This document shows positions 13,151-30,513 of a DNA stretch of 64,000 bases, one piece after another. Below the pieces are notes generated by a model. The model saw nothing but the letters and a program-made list of their open reading frames with translations, was not told the DNA's origin and ran no database searches. Each line of letters starts with the position of its first letter. Position 1 is the stretch's first letter. Both the position numbers and the translations under genes were made by a program. The stretch is from Trichuris trichiura (Eukaryota; Nematoda; Enoplea; Trichinellida; Trichuridae), in contig JBAJFE010000005.1 of NCBI GenBank assembly GCA_037903355.1, positions 2,232,001-2,296,000 on the forward strand, given 5' to 3'.

Positions 13151-13563
13151 ACCAGTAATGCTTCAGGCACGCAAGCGGGGCAAACGTTTTCCGTACGTTT
13201 CCATAGCTTTTCAGCGCTTGACAAATTAAAGTCCGTTTTTGGATTTCCATTATCAATAAATATTTTTGCGAATGCGGCAGTCTTCTAAAGCTCTACAATC
13301 GCATCGTCCTGTCTCCATAATAAACATCTATGTTACTAATTCCATATTCAATGTCCCGTGAGGTTATGCAAATTAAATGGGCGAGTTTGGTTAGCTCCTT
13401 TACGTATATGTGCGCCTTCAAAGCTTTCCTCCTTTGTTGCGGCTTTGCCCATCACATTATCCATAGGGATAATAGTGGTTCTGAACTCTGCCATTTTAGA
13501 TATGTATATCTTTCTTTTATTTGCTATCAAAGTTTACCGGCTTTAATTTAGCAACAGATTTAA

Positions 13564-14068
13564 CATGGTTGTAAGGTCTTCTACGGCTTTTCCCGTTTAT
13601 TCGTTGTGCTGTTGTCTGTAATTAAGCTAAAGCAACTGCTCTACCAACGGATGGATGAGCCGTTATTAAGAAATGTACAGATATCAACGCACTCGACTTT
13701 TTTAATGTTCAGAGCTTTCGGAACGCTCTAGTTCCGTCGTCAGTGAGGTGGTGGAGTTCCGGAACTTCGGAACTTCGGAACTTTAAAGAAATAAAGAGGA
13801 GATCTGGTCGCTCCACCACCGTCACTCTTTTAATGTTCAAAGGTTTCGGAACGCTCTAGTTCCCTCGTCAGTGAGTTCCACCACCTCACTGACGACGGAA
13901 CTAGAGCGTTCCAAAAGCTTTGAACATTAAAAAAAATGAGTGCGTTGATATCTGTACATTTTCTTAATAACGGCTCATCCATCCGTTGGTAGAGCAGTTG
14001 CTTTAGTTTAATTACAGATAACAGCACAACGAAAAACGGGAAAAGCCGTAGAAGACCTTACAACCATG
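13564..14068. mobile_element. fold-back (MITE-like) element
   Basis: Two arms of about 194 bases, 13564-13757 and 13875-14068, are near-identical reverse complements that both end in CATGGTTG at the outside. The 117-bp centre holds a third, direct partial copy of the inner arm (13827-13875 matches 13698-13746) and three GGAACTT-type units. There is no transposase frame. A 13-base word, CAACAGATTTAAC, ends at 13564 and recurs at 14101-14113. It is not immediately flanking on the right, so I do not call it a target-site duplication. Confidence 0.85.
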
Positions 14069-17000
14069 AAAATACAGTCCGTTACAAAACACCCAGTTTT
14101 CAACAGATTTAACTGTAAAAATCAAACTTTTCAGATGTCTCTACTGTTGTTGGCATGTATGAAATGAGCTTTTCTTTTGTTCTTCAACGACAGATCGAAA
14201 CTGTAGTTGCACTGCGCTTTTCCCATCGTACTGTCAGTAGTTTTTCTTATTTAAGTATTGCAGCGTGGCTTGCCTGACAATGTCTGCGGAACTTAAGCTC
14301 GTAAAAAAGCAGGTCTGCTTTTCATTTCTTTAAATTTTGTTTTTTGCATATGTTAATGAGCTAAGCGATTCCTCAACGTCTAGGCAGTGCTTGCAAAAAA
14401 GGGGCGTCTTTGGTCGTTCCTATCCGTCGCTCTGTCGTTGGTTATTTCAAAAGAAAGACGCACTCGCTATCGTGCACTTACTTTTGGCTAAATGCAAAAC
14501 TTATGCTTAAGCTAAATGCGTAAAAGATTGTCTCAGAAAAAGTCATCTTAGCTATCATAGTGCTTACGTTAGGCGCTCTCATAAGGGAGCCGTTTAAAGA
14601 ACGTTGAACATGAGCATCACAAAAGCCCAACGGTAGAAGACAGATAGTTGACTAAGGACCGTCCGAAAAAGCAACAAGCAAGGCGTTCGCGCAATCGCTT
14701 ATTTCTAGCAAGTCATTAAGCTATATAAATCGTTAAACTAAATAGCAAAAGATTATCTCTTTTCGTGATTAAATAATCATTGAAATTGGTATTCAGTTGA
14801 AGAGAAGTTGAAAGGAAAACTTCTGTTTTCGTAGTTTTTTCCATTAGGGCATAACAGAGTGGTTTTTTACTAAACTTCTTTTGGTCAGGCATCAACAAGC
14901 ATGTTCGCAACTTGTATTCCTCCAATCAAGGGTATAGAGAATTGGAAGATGTTTTCGTTAATGGAATGCAGGCATGCAATCCTTGCTGGTATAGCTCAGC
15001 TTCGTTCAGTTTAAAGGTTGAATAACCATCGTACGAATAAATAATCTTAATCCAACATGCCAACGTGCGTCCTGCTAGTGACAATGGCTGAGCATGCATA
15101 TCCGGTTGGGTTAATTGGAACAAGCGGCAGAATTAGCTATCGCTAAGGTCGACAATGCTCTTTTATTGAGTAGCGAACAACGGGAAGCGGAATTTCAGCT
15201 ACTCCGTTAAGCTTCGCGACTCCTTTTTGATGTTATTAATAAACTTTCCTTTTTGCCTAATCTAATGGAGCGCAGAGCAACGCTCTATTTCTTTTTTTTT
15301 CCTTCTTTGTCAAATTATGATCATTTTCCGAGCGCTGACAGATGTAAACATGTTTTTCCCGACTGGAAAAAGATAAGAAGATCATTTGACCATCTTTTGT
15401 AACGTCGAAGTAGCCATACTTCACCGATAATGAATTGTCTTCATGGAATCGTTGAGTCGAAAAATGAGCAGTGTCTTCTTCCAGTCGTTGAGCCCTTATT
15501 GAGATAAAGTAGGATGTTCGCTTGGCGTAATTTCATGGGAAACATTTTTTCAATACGACCAACTTGTCAAAGGCGTCACGCAACAGTGTCCATTATTCAT
15601 AATCTTAGATAATCTGTTATTTTATTAATGTTAGCTGAGGAAGCTTTCCTGCTTGTAGTCAATAAATGCAATGTTAACCAAAAAGCTTGCATAGCACAGT
15701 AGAGCATTTGAGGATTATCAGTTATCACAATCGTTCTATATATTTTCGGTTGCCTAAGACCGACCAAAGTGGGGTATTAGCAACGTTCAAAAATGCTGCT
15801 TACGTATAGGTCAGCCTGACTAACAAACCAGAACTGCCATAGCGTGTGACATTCAAAGTACATTCACCCAACGAACGAGCGAACAAACAATTCCAGTTTC
15901 GTCAGCCTGTTGAAGGGCGGGAAAATAGCTCGCATATTTTTACCTTTACTCTTTCTTCGCGCGAGTTGAACTTTAATTGAAAGTCGGATGGCCGAAGCAG
16001 CGGCGCTCCTCCGGCCGGCGGAAGCAGAAGTGCTTTGCCGCTAAACAGCGGAAATAGCAACGGAACACCGCCCTTAAAGACGTTCCGGAGATCGCCTTTG
16101 ATTTCAGTCCAGAAAAAACTGAGTTAATATAGTTTAAGTAGCGGTGCAATAGTCGGTCGCGTAGAAAGACTGAGTGCCCGTCGCGGCTGTTTACTCGGCC
16201 AGTCAATCATCGAGGAGCGCGTTTGTTCTGTGTCCTTTTTTCGAAAAGAAATGCTATCGTGTCAATTCTTGAATAGCAATTTATCTTTATCCGGTCGGAC
16301 CCAACAATAAAGTCCATTGAAGAGACGGCCCGCTTAATTTATTCAGCCTTATTTCTGTTCCTAAAATGGTAATTCGTTGTTGCGTGTCACAGTGGGCTCC
16401 ACGGCTGAAATTTAACCCGCGTATATTCTTCATGTAAAGAACGAAAGGATGCTTGAAACTGCGTCCGATTTATGGCCATCGTTAAGTGTGTGACTTGTTG
16501 ATTTCGGTTGCCATGAGCTTTCAAGCATCACGTGACGCTTTTCATGCTTGATTTTTGCATTGACAGTTGGCTAGGGAAGTTCCAACAGAACATAAGGCGG
16601 AAAAGAGTAACAACTTTTCTCTGTTCCATTCCATTGTTGCCGTTTCGTACGAAAATCAATCGGTTGCGATATTCCTGAACGCCCAGTGTAGCGCTGAAGC
16701 TTTTGGAGTGTGAAAAGTTTATGAACGTTAATTGTGAAGGAGTGATCTGCTAACTAATGGAAAAGTGACACCATCAGTCTGTGACGTTCAATGGACTCTT
16801 TTCTATAAAGATGAAAAAGATGAGAGTGGCCGGCAATTAACCTAAAGAACTGCGGCCGACGACCTCCGGCTCATCCTTGTTAATCAATAGAAGATTGCAT
16901 ACTGTAAAATCCAGTTCATTTGTTTGTAGTGGCGGCTGTCTTTGCTTGCCCTCAATAATACTACGTCTGACGGCGGCAACGACAACGAGGTGGCTTGCTT

Positions 17001-17102
17001 GCTTGCCTGCCGTCATGTCTCTCTGCGTTGACATTTGCTAAGCCGTTCAAACGCTTCTTGATTTCCCACTAATATTACTCTCCGAGCTGTTATATACTAC
17101 TA

Positions 17103-19211
17103 ATGCCCTTCAACGCGGCAATAACTCTTCTGCTCGCCTTCTTTGGTAACTGAGTGAACGTTCATTTTTTAAATAATAGGTCACTGTCCATTTTAGCGGC
17201 ATTACACCAATGCTCATGCACAGAGTCGACCAAGGAGAAAAGCAGGGAAGGCATATTCGAATGCTACACGTGCTTAGGACGTGATTACGACAATTGCATG
17301 TTTGGCCAAACGCTTTGCGCCGGAGCGTGTTGGAAAATGATTGATGAAAGTAACAACTTTGTTTGTCCTCATTTTTAAAACTGCTCTGCCAGTTTTCATT
17401 TTGCTATTTGCCTGTACTATACGCATATAGAGCATTAAGGCTTGTATTAGTTTCGGCAAAGCTGATACTACTATATGCCGAGCTACTACACGTCTTCCCT
17501 TTTTCCAACGGCGCAACGGATCGACTATTGCGTGTCAAACTGAATTATCGGTGGGGGTACGCTTTAGGCGGCAAAAAACGATTTTTTTTCAGTCGAACGA
17601 GCGGCCGTTGCTAACGCCGTTACGCTTTCTCAAAGTCAATTTATATCCTTTTATTTGCCTCTGTCACTAAGAGCAGAGAGAGATCACCCTAAGGCGATGG
17701 CGTCCTCGATGAAATTTGAAATGTTTGAACATACTGTAGAGAAATGCAGGCTATAGAAGCGCATGGTAAACTCACTTTGCTCCGTCGTAGCCTCCACTAA
17801 ACTTATTATAGTTTAAGTTGCAACTATGGTTTACTCGATTCGCTGCTACTTTAGACCAGCGAGGCTTGTTTGGGCTAGCCGAGCTTCATGTCGTCATTCC
17901 TATATTATTTTTAGACTTTTTGCTTTCTTCTCATGCTATTTGATTAGTCCGCTTGATGTTTAACAAGTTTGTTTGTTGTAGCGAAGTTGCTGTTGACGCA
18001 CGTTATTCCAAGGTGTGGCGGGAAAGGCTGTTTTCGAGTAATAACTATTAGCTGCTCTCAATAGGTGGCGTTCCGAAGCTTTCAACCGCTGCCAAAGGCG
18101 AACAAGAATTGGTCCCCTCATAGTGCATTCTCGTTTGTATTTCACAAAAGCCTTTTTAAAAAAGAGTCGCAAAAGCATTCTGCGGACAATGGCGATTATT
18201 CATCTATTTCATGCAATGCATCAGAGCAAGAATGAATTGAAAAACAAATGGCGACATGCTACAGCAGAATGGTGCTGTTATTTAGACAGAGATCGATTCA
18301 GTGCTACACGAACAAATCCGAACGTCGTTATTGTGTCTCTATCTTGTAGCAGCTGCCATAGGAGGGCTTGCGTGATTTATTTATTAAGTTGAAAAGAATA
18401 AGAATGACTTCTTACTAATTCGTTAAAAATGACGTGAACAGATAGGCTGACTGCATTTCCCATATTTGTAATTCTAATAACGATTCTTTGCCGCTGCTGA
18501 CGGTGACACGGTAGTAACCTCTCTAATGAGGTTTTTACCTTGCCGACGGTTGTACCAACCAACTTTGGAAGATTTCACAAGGGAAGACGTGGCAAGCGGC
18601 ACATATTTATTTCTGTATTGATTGTTTTGTTCTCTTACTCACCAGAAGAATTCACTTGACCAAAAAAGGTTGATTTTCCCCATTGTCTGCCCGGGTCAGT
18701 CGAAGCCCATGTGCAATCTCGTTTCCTCTGTTATCATTTATCACTTCAGGGTGACTTTTATCGATATGTGCCCAACAGTCATATTTAGCCTAAGCCTAAG
18801 CCGCAGCAGCTGTAAAAATAGAGCTTCGACTTAGGCTTAGGCTAAATATGACTCCTGGGCACATATTGACAACGCTTTATCTATGCTATGCTGTCCAGAT
18901 ACTCTTTTATCTGTCGTCCATAGGTGGAAGGGGGATTCAAAAAATTGATTTTGACATTTTAAGAGCACGAACTGATTGCTAAAGGGTGCACCGCTGAGCA
19001 AAAGCCGGACAACCAACAAGAATCGAAAGTGGACACGAAAGTCAAACTGCCGTGGTCTCCAAACGGAGCGGAGACCATTCAAGGTACGGTGTATTATTGC
19101 AAAGGCGATTGGTGCAACGGAGCCGAGCAATCGACGCAGACCAAATTGATAGCCTTTTTAACGATCCTATTCGGCTTTTTCGGTCGCTTAGCATTAGCCG
19201 ATTATCCGTAG
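17103..19211 (+). CDS. secreted Ly6/uPAR-like three-finger protein, probably GPI-anchored
   Basis: Three exons, 17103-17145, 17197-17349 and 18985-19211, join in phase to 140 residues. The first exon and the start of the second give a hydrophobic signal peptide (residues 1 to about 20). The mature part has Cys spacing of a Ly6 domain: an E-C-Y-T-C start, further cysteines in the middle, and a final Y-C-K-G-D-W-C-N, where the terminal Cys-Asn is the family hallmark. One cysteine of the usual CC pair is replaced by Tyr. A hydrophobic C-terminus (about 120-137) fits a GPI-attachment signal. Such proteins sit on the outer cell surface and often modulate receptors; the partner is unknown. The second intron is 1.6 kb and carries a hairpin at 18764-18866. 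Confidence 0.78.
17690..17880. repeat. diverged dispersed repeat, copy B
   Basis: Counterpart of 12911-13150, inside the second intron of the Ly6-like gene. Similarity is patchy but in the same order. Confidence 0.5.
18764..18866. repeat. intronic hairpin with 37-bp stem
   Basis: Arms 18764-18800 and 18830-18866 are reverse complements with two mismatches, around a 29-base loop. It lies in the second intron of the Ly6-like gene. Shape and size resemble a small hairpin precursor or a tiny MITE. Confidence 0.9.
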
Positions 19212-19843
19212 GTAAGCGTATCCCGCGCGTCCGTTAAGCTTACCTGGTCACCGTGTAGACAAGCTCGCCCTCGCCCTTTTTTTTTTAAAAAACGGAAAGT
19301 CATTTTAGCTTAGCTTATATATAATTACCATATTCCGATCGATTGCGTATCGACGACGCTTTTCTATCTACTCTTGCTCACCGTTTCAGGATCTTGCTAA
19401 GCTAAAGCTGTTTACTTTACAGCGCGCATTCATAAATTATCAGTATGACAATTTTACTTACTAAATATTGTTGTTTTATTTTCTTTTATTAAAAAAAAAT
19501 TTGTAACAGACAGCCGTGAAGAGCCACACGGGAATCACGCTAGGACAGTATAGTGTTTTGTGCGGCGGTAAAATCGACGCCGTCTCAAACGTGCGCCGAC
19601 GGTAACGTGGATGCGCGTAAAGGAGAAAAATGTAAAAAGCAAAAGTTTAGTTCAGAGGCTGAACGCAGCGCCGTATACGTCCATATGTCGCGCGGTACAC
19701 AATGGACTTGTTGCAACAAACAACCCACTATTTCACACTGAATGGGGTGCAGCTAAGCCGTGGACGGCAAAACAAATACTGATCCGGAGGTTGACGGGTG
19801 ATTCTCCACGGCTCCAAAGCGTCGCTTTTACTTTTTTTTTATC
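19212..19843. other. convergent intergenic region
   Basis: About 630 bp between the 3' ends of the Ly6-like gene (+) and SRPK (-), presumably the two 3'UTRs. No further gene seen. Confidence 0.6.
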
Positions 19844-24302
<4,459 letters not shown>

Positions 24303-26567
24303 TTAGGAGAACCCCTAAGTTCCAACGGTGACAAGCGACAAAAGAATTGGCATCCAAACGCGACTAGGGAAGGGATGCACTTTTTACCGTACCCCAAAAC
24401 TTTACAATGTAACAATCACAATGATGCTCAGGATAGAATCGACGGTAACTTTAAATGTTTCGATCAGGTTGTCCGCAGCCTATCCTACTCTTAGAAGAAA
24501 TCGGAGGCGTAAATAAACTTGTTTCCCGCCTAAATTTTACAACCAGCAGGGCGACAAAGCTTAACTGAAGACAAAACAGGCAATCCCCTGTAGGTGGCAC
24601 GTAAACGAGCTTCTGCGCTCCCCAAAAAAGGGTTTTCAGCTCGCTGTGTACGAATTCTTGTTGTTCTCCTCTTGGTAGAGGCAATCAAAAGCTTACGGAG
24701 TTAGCAATTAGCGCCACCTACAAATGTTTGAGATGCCTGCACGAAAACAATTCTAAAACTTTGCTTATTGAAAGTGGAATTAGTCGAAAAACTGAAAGTT
24801 AAAAAAATCCGGGCAGAACATTGCGTCAGTCTGAGGGCAAGGATAAGCAGGTAAAAATATTTTTTTTCAGTATTTTACTTTGCTCCGCTGACGCGCACAA
24901 GTTTTGAACGCACAGAAATGTGCGACAAGCAGTTTTGTAACAAACGACAACAGCTGCGATAGCGTACGGACACTTTATATGCCGCCTTCTAGGAATTCGC
25001 TTTAAAATGAAAGTCAGGTTTGCTTTACAGTATGAACCAATAAACTTTATGGAATATTACGAATTTTTCGGCTATTTTAACAAACATTTTTCCCGCGCGT
25101 GTAGTTGTCTGACATCATGTTGAGTTGAAGTTCCACTGATCGCAATGAACTTCAATTTATCTCCTAAAGAAATTGTGCATTTTTGAAATTACTCTAAGTC
25201 CAATGCGTGGGCGTTAATTTTATTGCCTTTGCATAGTGACAAGTCAGTCTTTGAAAGCTTTCGTCTTGCGCACACGCGGAAGCCTGCAAGCTGAACAGCG
25301 ATGGGAAAAACTAAAAAGATTAACTTTTCCTTTCACCAATGCCGCACGCTGTTCGCAAGGAGAGAAGACGAATCTTCGAATTAGGCATGTCGCAAACAAG
25401 CTCGTCAATTGATCGCGGCTGACTCAACAACAGAGAGTAATAAGCGCCAACAAGTAAATTCTCATCCATTCTTCGAGCTGCGCTGCGATCAGAACGTCCG
25501 ATCAATTATAGTCTATTTGTGCACCTGACAGATGCCCTTAAAAACCGCGAAAACCTTTTATTCAAAATACAACAAGAAATTCAAAAAAAAACTACAGTAA
25601 CCCAGGTTGGGTCCTTCAATTATATGTAATAAAAGCATATGAAAGCCGCAGAGACTGTTACGAAGGATAGTTAGAAACCATGTCGAATTGTCTTTTAAAC
25701 AAGTTATCCGTCGGAAGCTTGATGGGTCGTTAAGCGAGTTGGCGTGAGGAAACTGAGTATAATCTTTCAAGAATACATAACTAACGAAAAATCGATAATC
25801 GATTGCAATGCACAAATTTACCAGCTTAATATGCAAGTCAGCGATCTTCCGCTAATTAGTAAATGGGTGCCATTCTGCCAGGTATTCACTGGTCGAAATT
25901 GACCATATTTCAAAACGCAATGTACTCATCGATTCAAACAGTTGCCTTACGTGTCTTCTGCTGCTTTGCAAAAGTTATCTAAATTGGATCTTCAATGGTT
26001 GTTTAACAATATCAGAAGCGCAAAGCCATTTTAACAGGGAGTAACGTTAGCTAACGAGCAATCATGGAAACGAGGGCAGAAATGTTAGTGACACCTCATG
26101 AATGCACCTATCCTGTCAGTTGGTAGGATTCGTTCACTTTGCAACGAGACATACCAACAACCAAACAACCTTGTTCAAGCTGAGCTGTCAAGAAACTAGA
26201 ACAATGCACATATGAACTGTTGTGGCAAAGACAACTGCCGCTGCTGCTAGGCAACTGATGAATCAAGAATGGAATTCAGCTGTTGGCCTTCGAATGTCCG
26301 ACCACATATTTAGATGAGTCAAACTGTATTACATATTTTACTTTATTCCACGCGCTTCCACTGATAGCTAATAGAAAAAGAGAGAGAGAGTATTGGCATA
26401 CCATTTAATGCCAGCATTTGCGCTAGAAAAAAAAATACGTCTATCGTTAGCATAAACAAAAATGTTCAGCCAGTGTGATCCCCAATCCTTCAACGAGTCA
26501 CTGACTCAACAACAAAACGAGATTGCACGTACAACAAAGTGGAAAAAAGCGAATTCGTGACTGCCTA
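24303..26567. other. intergenic region, no gene recognised
   Basis: About 2.3 kb upstream of SRPK and downstream of the inhibitor-2 gene. Frames are short, and none resembles a protein family I know. Confidence 0.5.
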
Positions 26568-27339
26568 CTACATAGGAGTAGTCGATGCTTGTTCTCCGTC
26601 TTCTTTGTCTGTATCCTCGTCGTTGCGTAACCTTTCTTTGGCCTTCTGCATTGCACGAAACTCGTTGTAATGCAATTTACGCTTTTTTTCGAATTCCAAT
26701 CTCTTCGCTGAAGTTAAACGTCAACAAGCTCATTCCGCTAGCAAGTTTTTGCTCCGCTCACCTCGTTGCTCCTCAGTTTCTGAATCGCTGTCCGATTCCG
26801 CGTCTAAACTGTACGGCGACGCGCTGCGCAATTGTCGACTTAACCTATAAGGAACTATATTCGTATTAAAGTTAAATGTTTTGCATACAAGCAATTGTAC
26901 ATTTCCTGAAGAGCTGACGGATCAATGTTGGGCACATCGCATAAAGATACCCGCCTATGGGAATCGCTAGGTCCATCGTCAAGTTCACCCTCGCTCAAAT
27001 AACTGTACGGCGTTTTGGGCTCCTTGAATACAAACGCGAGGATGTCATCGTGAATTAAGCATGCGCCTACCTCAATTTTCATAAATCCATAATCCTTGTC
27101 GGGCGGGTGCAAAGTGGCCAGTATGTTCATTTCGTCAAAATGAGCGCCCCTCTGCTCGGGGCATCTGAACAAGTAGGCAATCGGTGAAAATGTGTAAATT
27201 CGGTTTCGACTGAGACGACGTACGTTTGCTGCCGAGATGACGACTTGAGAATGCTTTTTTTGGGCTTCAATTTCAGGAATTCCGTCGGATCGCTGCAAGA
27301 ACCCGGCGCCGGCTCCTCGTTCACTCCTTCCTCGTCCAT
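26568..27339 (-). CDS. PPP1R2: protein phosphatase inhibitor 2 (I-2)
   Basis: Five exons, high to low: 27224-27339 (ATG), 27071-27164, 26901-27022, 26762-26844, 26568-26707 (stop TAG). In-phase protein of 184 residues; human I-2 has about 205. All three PP1-contact signatures are visible: the S-I-L-K motif near residue 31, the F-D-E-M-N-I-L-A-T block with D-K-D-Y-G-x-M-K-I near residues 48-70, and K-R-K-L-H-Y-N-E near residue 150 at the start of the long C-terminal helix. The P-K-T-P-Y site corresponds to the Thr phosphorylated by GSK-3 in mammals. I-2 binds and inhibits the PP1 catalytic subunit and is a mitotic regulator. Introns are about 48-80 bp. The ATG at 27339 is the first in frame. 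Confidence 0.93.
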
Positions 27340-28942
27340 TACGCTACCGAGACGATTGCAAGAAGTGTCGACGATTATCAAAGCAGTCGCGGACCTTAAC
27401 GAATGGCGGAAAACGATAGGACTTTAAGTAGCTGACTTTGTTGCCTCTCCTTCGCTCCTCTTAGTACAGTAAGATGAAATTGAAACCTACTTTTTCTTCT
27501 ACTGTAATGTTTTGACGTGCTGTTCAATGAGTTAAATCGAGATTTGAAGTCGTTGCATCGTTTTTAAAGTGGAGCGAGATTAACCAAATTGTGGTAATTT
27601 ATGTTTCATACTTCCAGTTGCTCTTACACTCGACATTGCTTAGTTGACAAAGGCATAAATAATGTTTCAGTTTCGTTTGGTCCGTTCCTCACGCAGTAAG
27701 CGTATTTATTCACAGGTTATATTATTCGTGATGAAATTGTCTGTTCTTCAATGGCCACGATTGTTGTACACGGCTTGTTGCTGAGGGTGGAGGTCTTAAT
27801 GTCTGAAAGCTCCTGGCCAGCAAATTAGATTGTTTTATTTCAACTTCAGAATAATCTCAGCTCAATGTTGGTTGCCCAAAAAATAACGTTGCATGTTTTT
27901 TCAATGTGCAGTTTGTTTGCATTGTAAAAGTCTATACTTCGTCACTAAATCTTATGCTTCTTTATGGTCCTGCGAGCGAAATTGTCCCAAAGCCTTTCTA
28001 TTAAATAGAAATAACAATACTTTTTTATTCACTTTTTTTTCCTGGGATCCCATTAGATTTTGGGGGTAAGCAAGGTTTGCCCAAAAACCAGATAATCCAC
28101 GGTTTATCACTTTTCCATAAGACGTGTTTTTGACTGAGTCAGTCTGATTGAAATTAGACGTAATTCATAGTGCCACAGTAGTAATTATAACTAAATTATT
28201 GAAATGACGAGAAGTGAAAAGATCACAAAAATGCGCGAGGTCAAAAAGTGAATTCCGTAGCTTCATTAGAGTTAAATTTCAACAGTTTGCCTTATAATCC
28301 GCTTATGCTGCCTTTTCTGGCTAGGTGCGTTTTTCATCCGATTAACTTACCTGTTAATCAGTTAATGCTTTTTTGGCTACAAAAGATTTTCAAGTTACCG
28401 AAAACAAAATGACGGCCCGTTTGCGAAATTTTAATTTTCAAATCGCTAACTTAATTTTTAGAAGAGTTTCTGGCTAAACTGTTTTGTTTATGATCTTATT
28501 TGCTTTCGTCTGTGTAGATGTGTTTTTTAAAAGAAGCGGGCATCAAGTAAGCATTCAAAAATTGTTCGAGAAGCTGCTGAATATGTTTCTCCAGCTTGCT
28601 AATTATTGACAGTGAGCGCGGTCGGTTGATTTTATTCCAACTTAGTCGCTTCATGTTTGTAAGCGCAGTGTCAGTTGAGCAAACATAAGCGGTACGCGAG
28701 TGTATTTTCGGTCTTGCAAGTTGTTTGCTCCTATAATGGCCGCTGCATCAATGATTACTGTAAATATGGTGCCTTATTTGAAATTTTAGCTTGAGAAGTC
28801 CATTAATTACTAGCTGCTAAGTAGGCGCGTTTTACGTCGCTCCTTATGACAAGATTTTTGCGTAACTCTTTCCACTACGTTCAGCGACCTCAGTATTTAC
28901 CAAAAATGTATAATTTCAGGTTTTGCTCAAATAGCCATTAAA
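27340..28942. other. divergent intergenic region
   Basis: About 1.6 kb separate the divergently transcribed inhibitor-2 (-) and GDP-fucose transporter (+) genes, so it should hold both promoters. No gene or clear TATA element noticed. Confidence 0.5.
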
Positions 28943-30513
28943 ATGACTACGAAGTCGCAAATCCTCTATCAGTCCTTGAAGATTTTTGCTGTAGTCGTTT
29001 CTTACTGGTAATAGTGCAATTTTTCTTTTCCAGTCCTTTATTTCTTTACGCTCTTAGGACGGTGTCCATTGGCCTTGTCTTCGTGAACAAATTTCTACTC
29101 AGTGGCCAAGAAGCGCCGGTATCCATTTAAGAATTATTTTTTGCGCAGACGTTTTTTGAACATTAGCTGTTTTACTGTAGTCTTTCCTTAGAGAAAATCA
29201 TGTACGTTTTATGAAAAGCAAAAATCATTTGTCTGTTTGAATATAGGTTGCTTTGTAGATGTTTTCATTTTCAAACATTTACGTCACGTTTAGCATTTAA
29301 CGACCATTACAATGATGTTGGCGACTGGAGCTGACGAATCCCGAAAGCTATTGCCAGCTCGCATATAAAACAGATTAAACATGGCTAATGCCGCTCTAAA
29401 TAATGTTGTTGGCCAAATAATGCTCACTGTGAGGCAATAGTTTTTACTGCGAAACTTTAGGTAATCGCTCCGCTGTCAGTCACTTGCTTTCAATGCGCAG
29501 TATCGGCCGTTTGTTGTTATGGGGTTTGCAAGTTCGGTCATGCTTTTTCAAAGTCTTTTGCGCCATTTAAGCTCAATATACGCAGTTGTTGGCAGGTAAG
29601 CATGCTTTAGCGCGCGCTGTAGACATATGACCGTTTGAAACTGTTACAGATTGCACCGCTTACGTTAATCTTTGTTGGGATGGTAACAGCCAATAATTTA
29701 TGCTTGAAGTACATTTCTGTTGCCTTTTACTACATTGCTCGTTCGACTACTGTTATTTTCAACGTGGTAAGTTCAATTCTGCTTTGTTGGAGAAATTCAA
29801 GAAAATGTGACGCTGTGACGCGTACGTTAGATTTTCACGTATTTGATTTTGGGTCAGAAATCGTCACCGCGCGTTTTGCTTTGCTGCTTTATGATCACTT
29901 TTGGTTTCATAATTGGAGTGAACCAAGAACGTTTTGGCGGTAGGCTTTTACTGCTTATTTTTCACCAATTTTATCGTATAACATTTTAGGATCCTTCTCT
30001 CTCATTGGTGTCATCCTTGGGGTGTTATCCACCATTTTTGTTGCCTTAAATGCCATATACACAAAGAAGATGCTGCCTGTGGTTGAAGATAGTACGTGGC
30101 AGCTGGCCTTTTACAACAATTTCAATTCCCTCTTTGTATTTCTACCACTTATATTAGTTAGCGGTGAAGTTTCCGAGATTATGAACCTCCGGAAAGGTTT
30201 CCCGCCAAATTTTTGGCTGCTGTTGATATCGAGCGGTATTTTCGGTTTTTTGATAAGCTACCTCACCGTTCTCCAAGTGAAAGTGACTTCCGCGCTAACA
30301 CACAATGTCAGTGCCACTGCAAAATCTGCTTTTCAAACCGTTCTTGCTGTTATTGTATACAGCGAATCCAAGGATATGCTGTGGTGGGCAAGCAATGTTG
30401 TTGTTCTGATTAGTTCATTTGCATATTCATACGTTCGCCATCGCGAAATGGAAGCCACTTTGTCTATGGAAAGAACGTACACTTTGCTCAAAGAAACTGA
30501 AAGTGTTAAATAA
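28943..30513 (+). CDS. SLC35C1: GDP-fucose transporter (SLC35C1 type)
   Basis: Six exons: 28943-29007, 29058-29118, 29461-29595, 29650-29766, 29831-29939, 29990-30513 (stop TAA). They join in phase to 336 residues, typical for nucleotide-sugar transporters with about ten membrane spans. Family landmarks in order: S-Y-W-T-V-S-I near residue 20, F-V-N-K-F-L-L-S, N-N-L-C-L-K-Y-I-S-V-A-F-Y, G-V-N-Q-E-R-F-G, L-N-A-I-Y-T-K-K, F-Y-N-N, and L-T-H-N-V-S-x-T-A-K. The protein would carry GDP-fucose from cytosol into the Golgi lumen in exchange for GMP, supplying fucosyltransferases. The last exon (524 bp) is uninterrupted. The first two exons were placed by matching the family's first membrane span, so they are a little less certain. 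Confidence 0.92.

Larger units (their letters stand above)
12782..17102. other. intergenic region with repeats
   Basis: No recognisable gene in 4.3 kb. It contains the large inverted-repeat element at 13564-14068 and one copy of a diverged dispersed repeat near 12911-13150. A minus-strand frame at 14716-15123 has an internal stop and no family resemblance. Confidence 0.5.

Noticed and set aside
13552..14113. Repeated word CAACAGATTTAAC as a target-site duplication of the fold-back element
   Set aside because: The right copy is about 33 bp outside the element end, so it does not flank the insertion directly.
14716..15123. Minus-strand frame of about 136 codons with one internal stop
   Set aside because: Looks like a possible decayed gene, but nothing in it resembles a transposase or other known family; too weak to list as a pseudogene.
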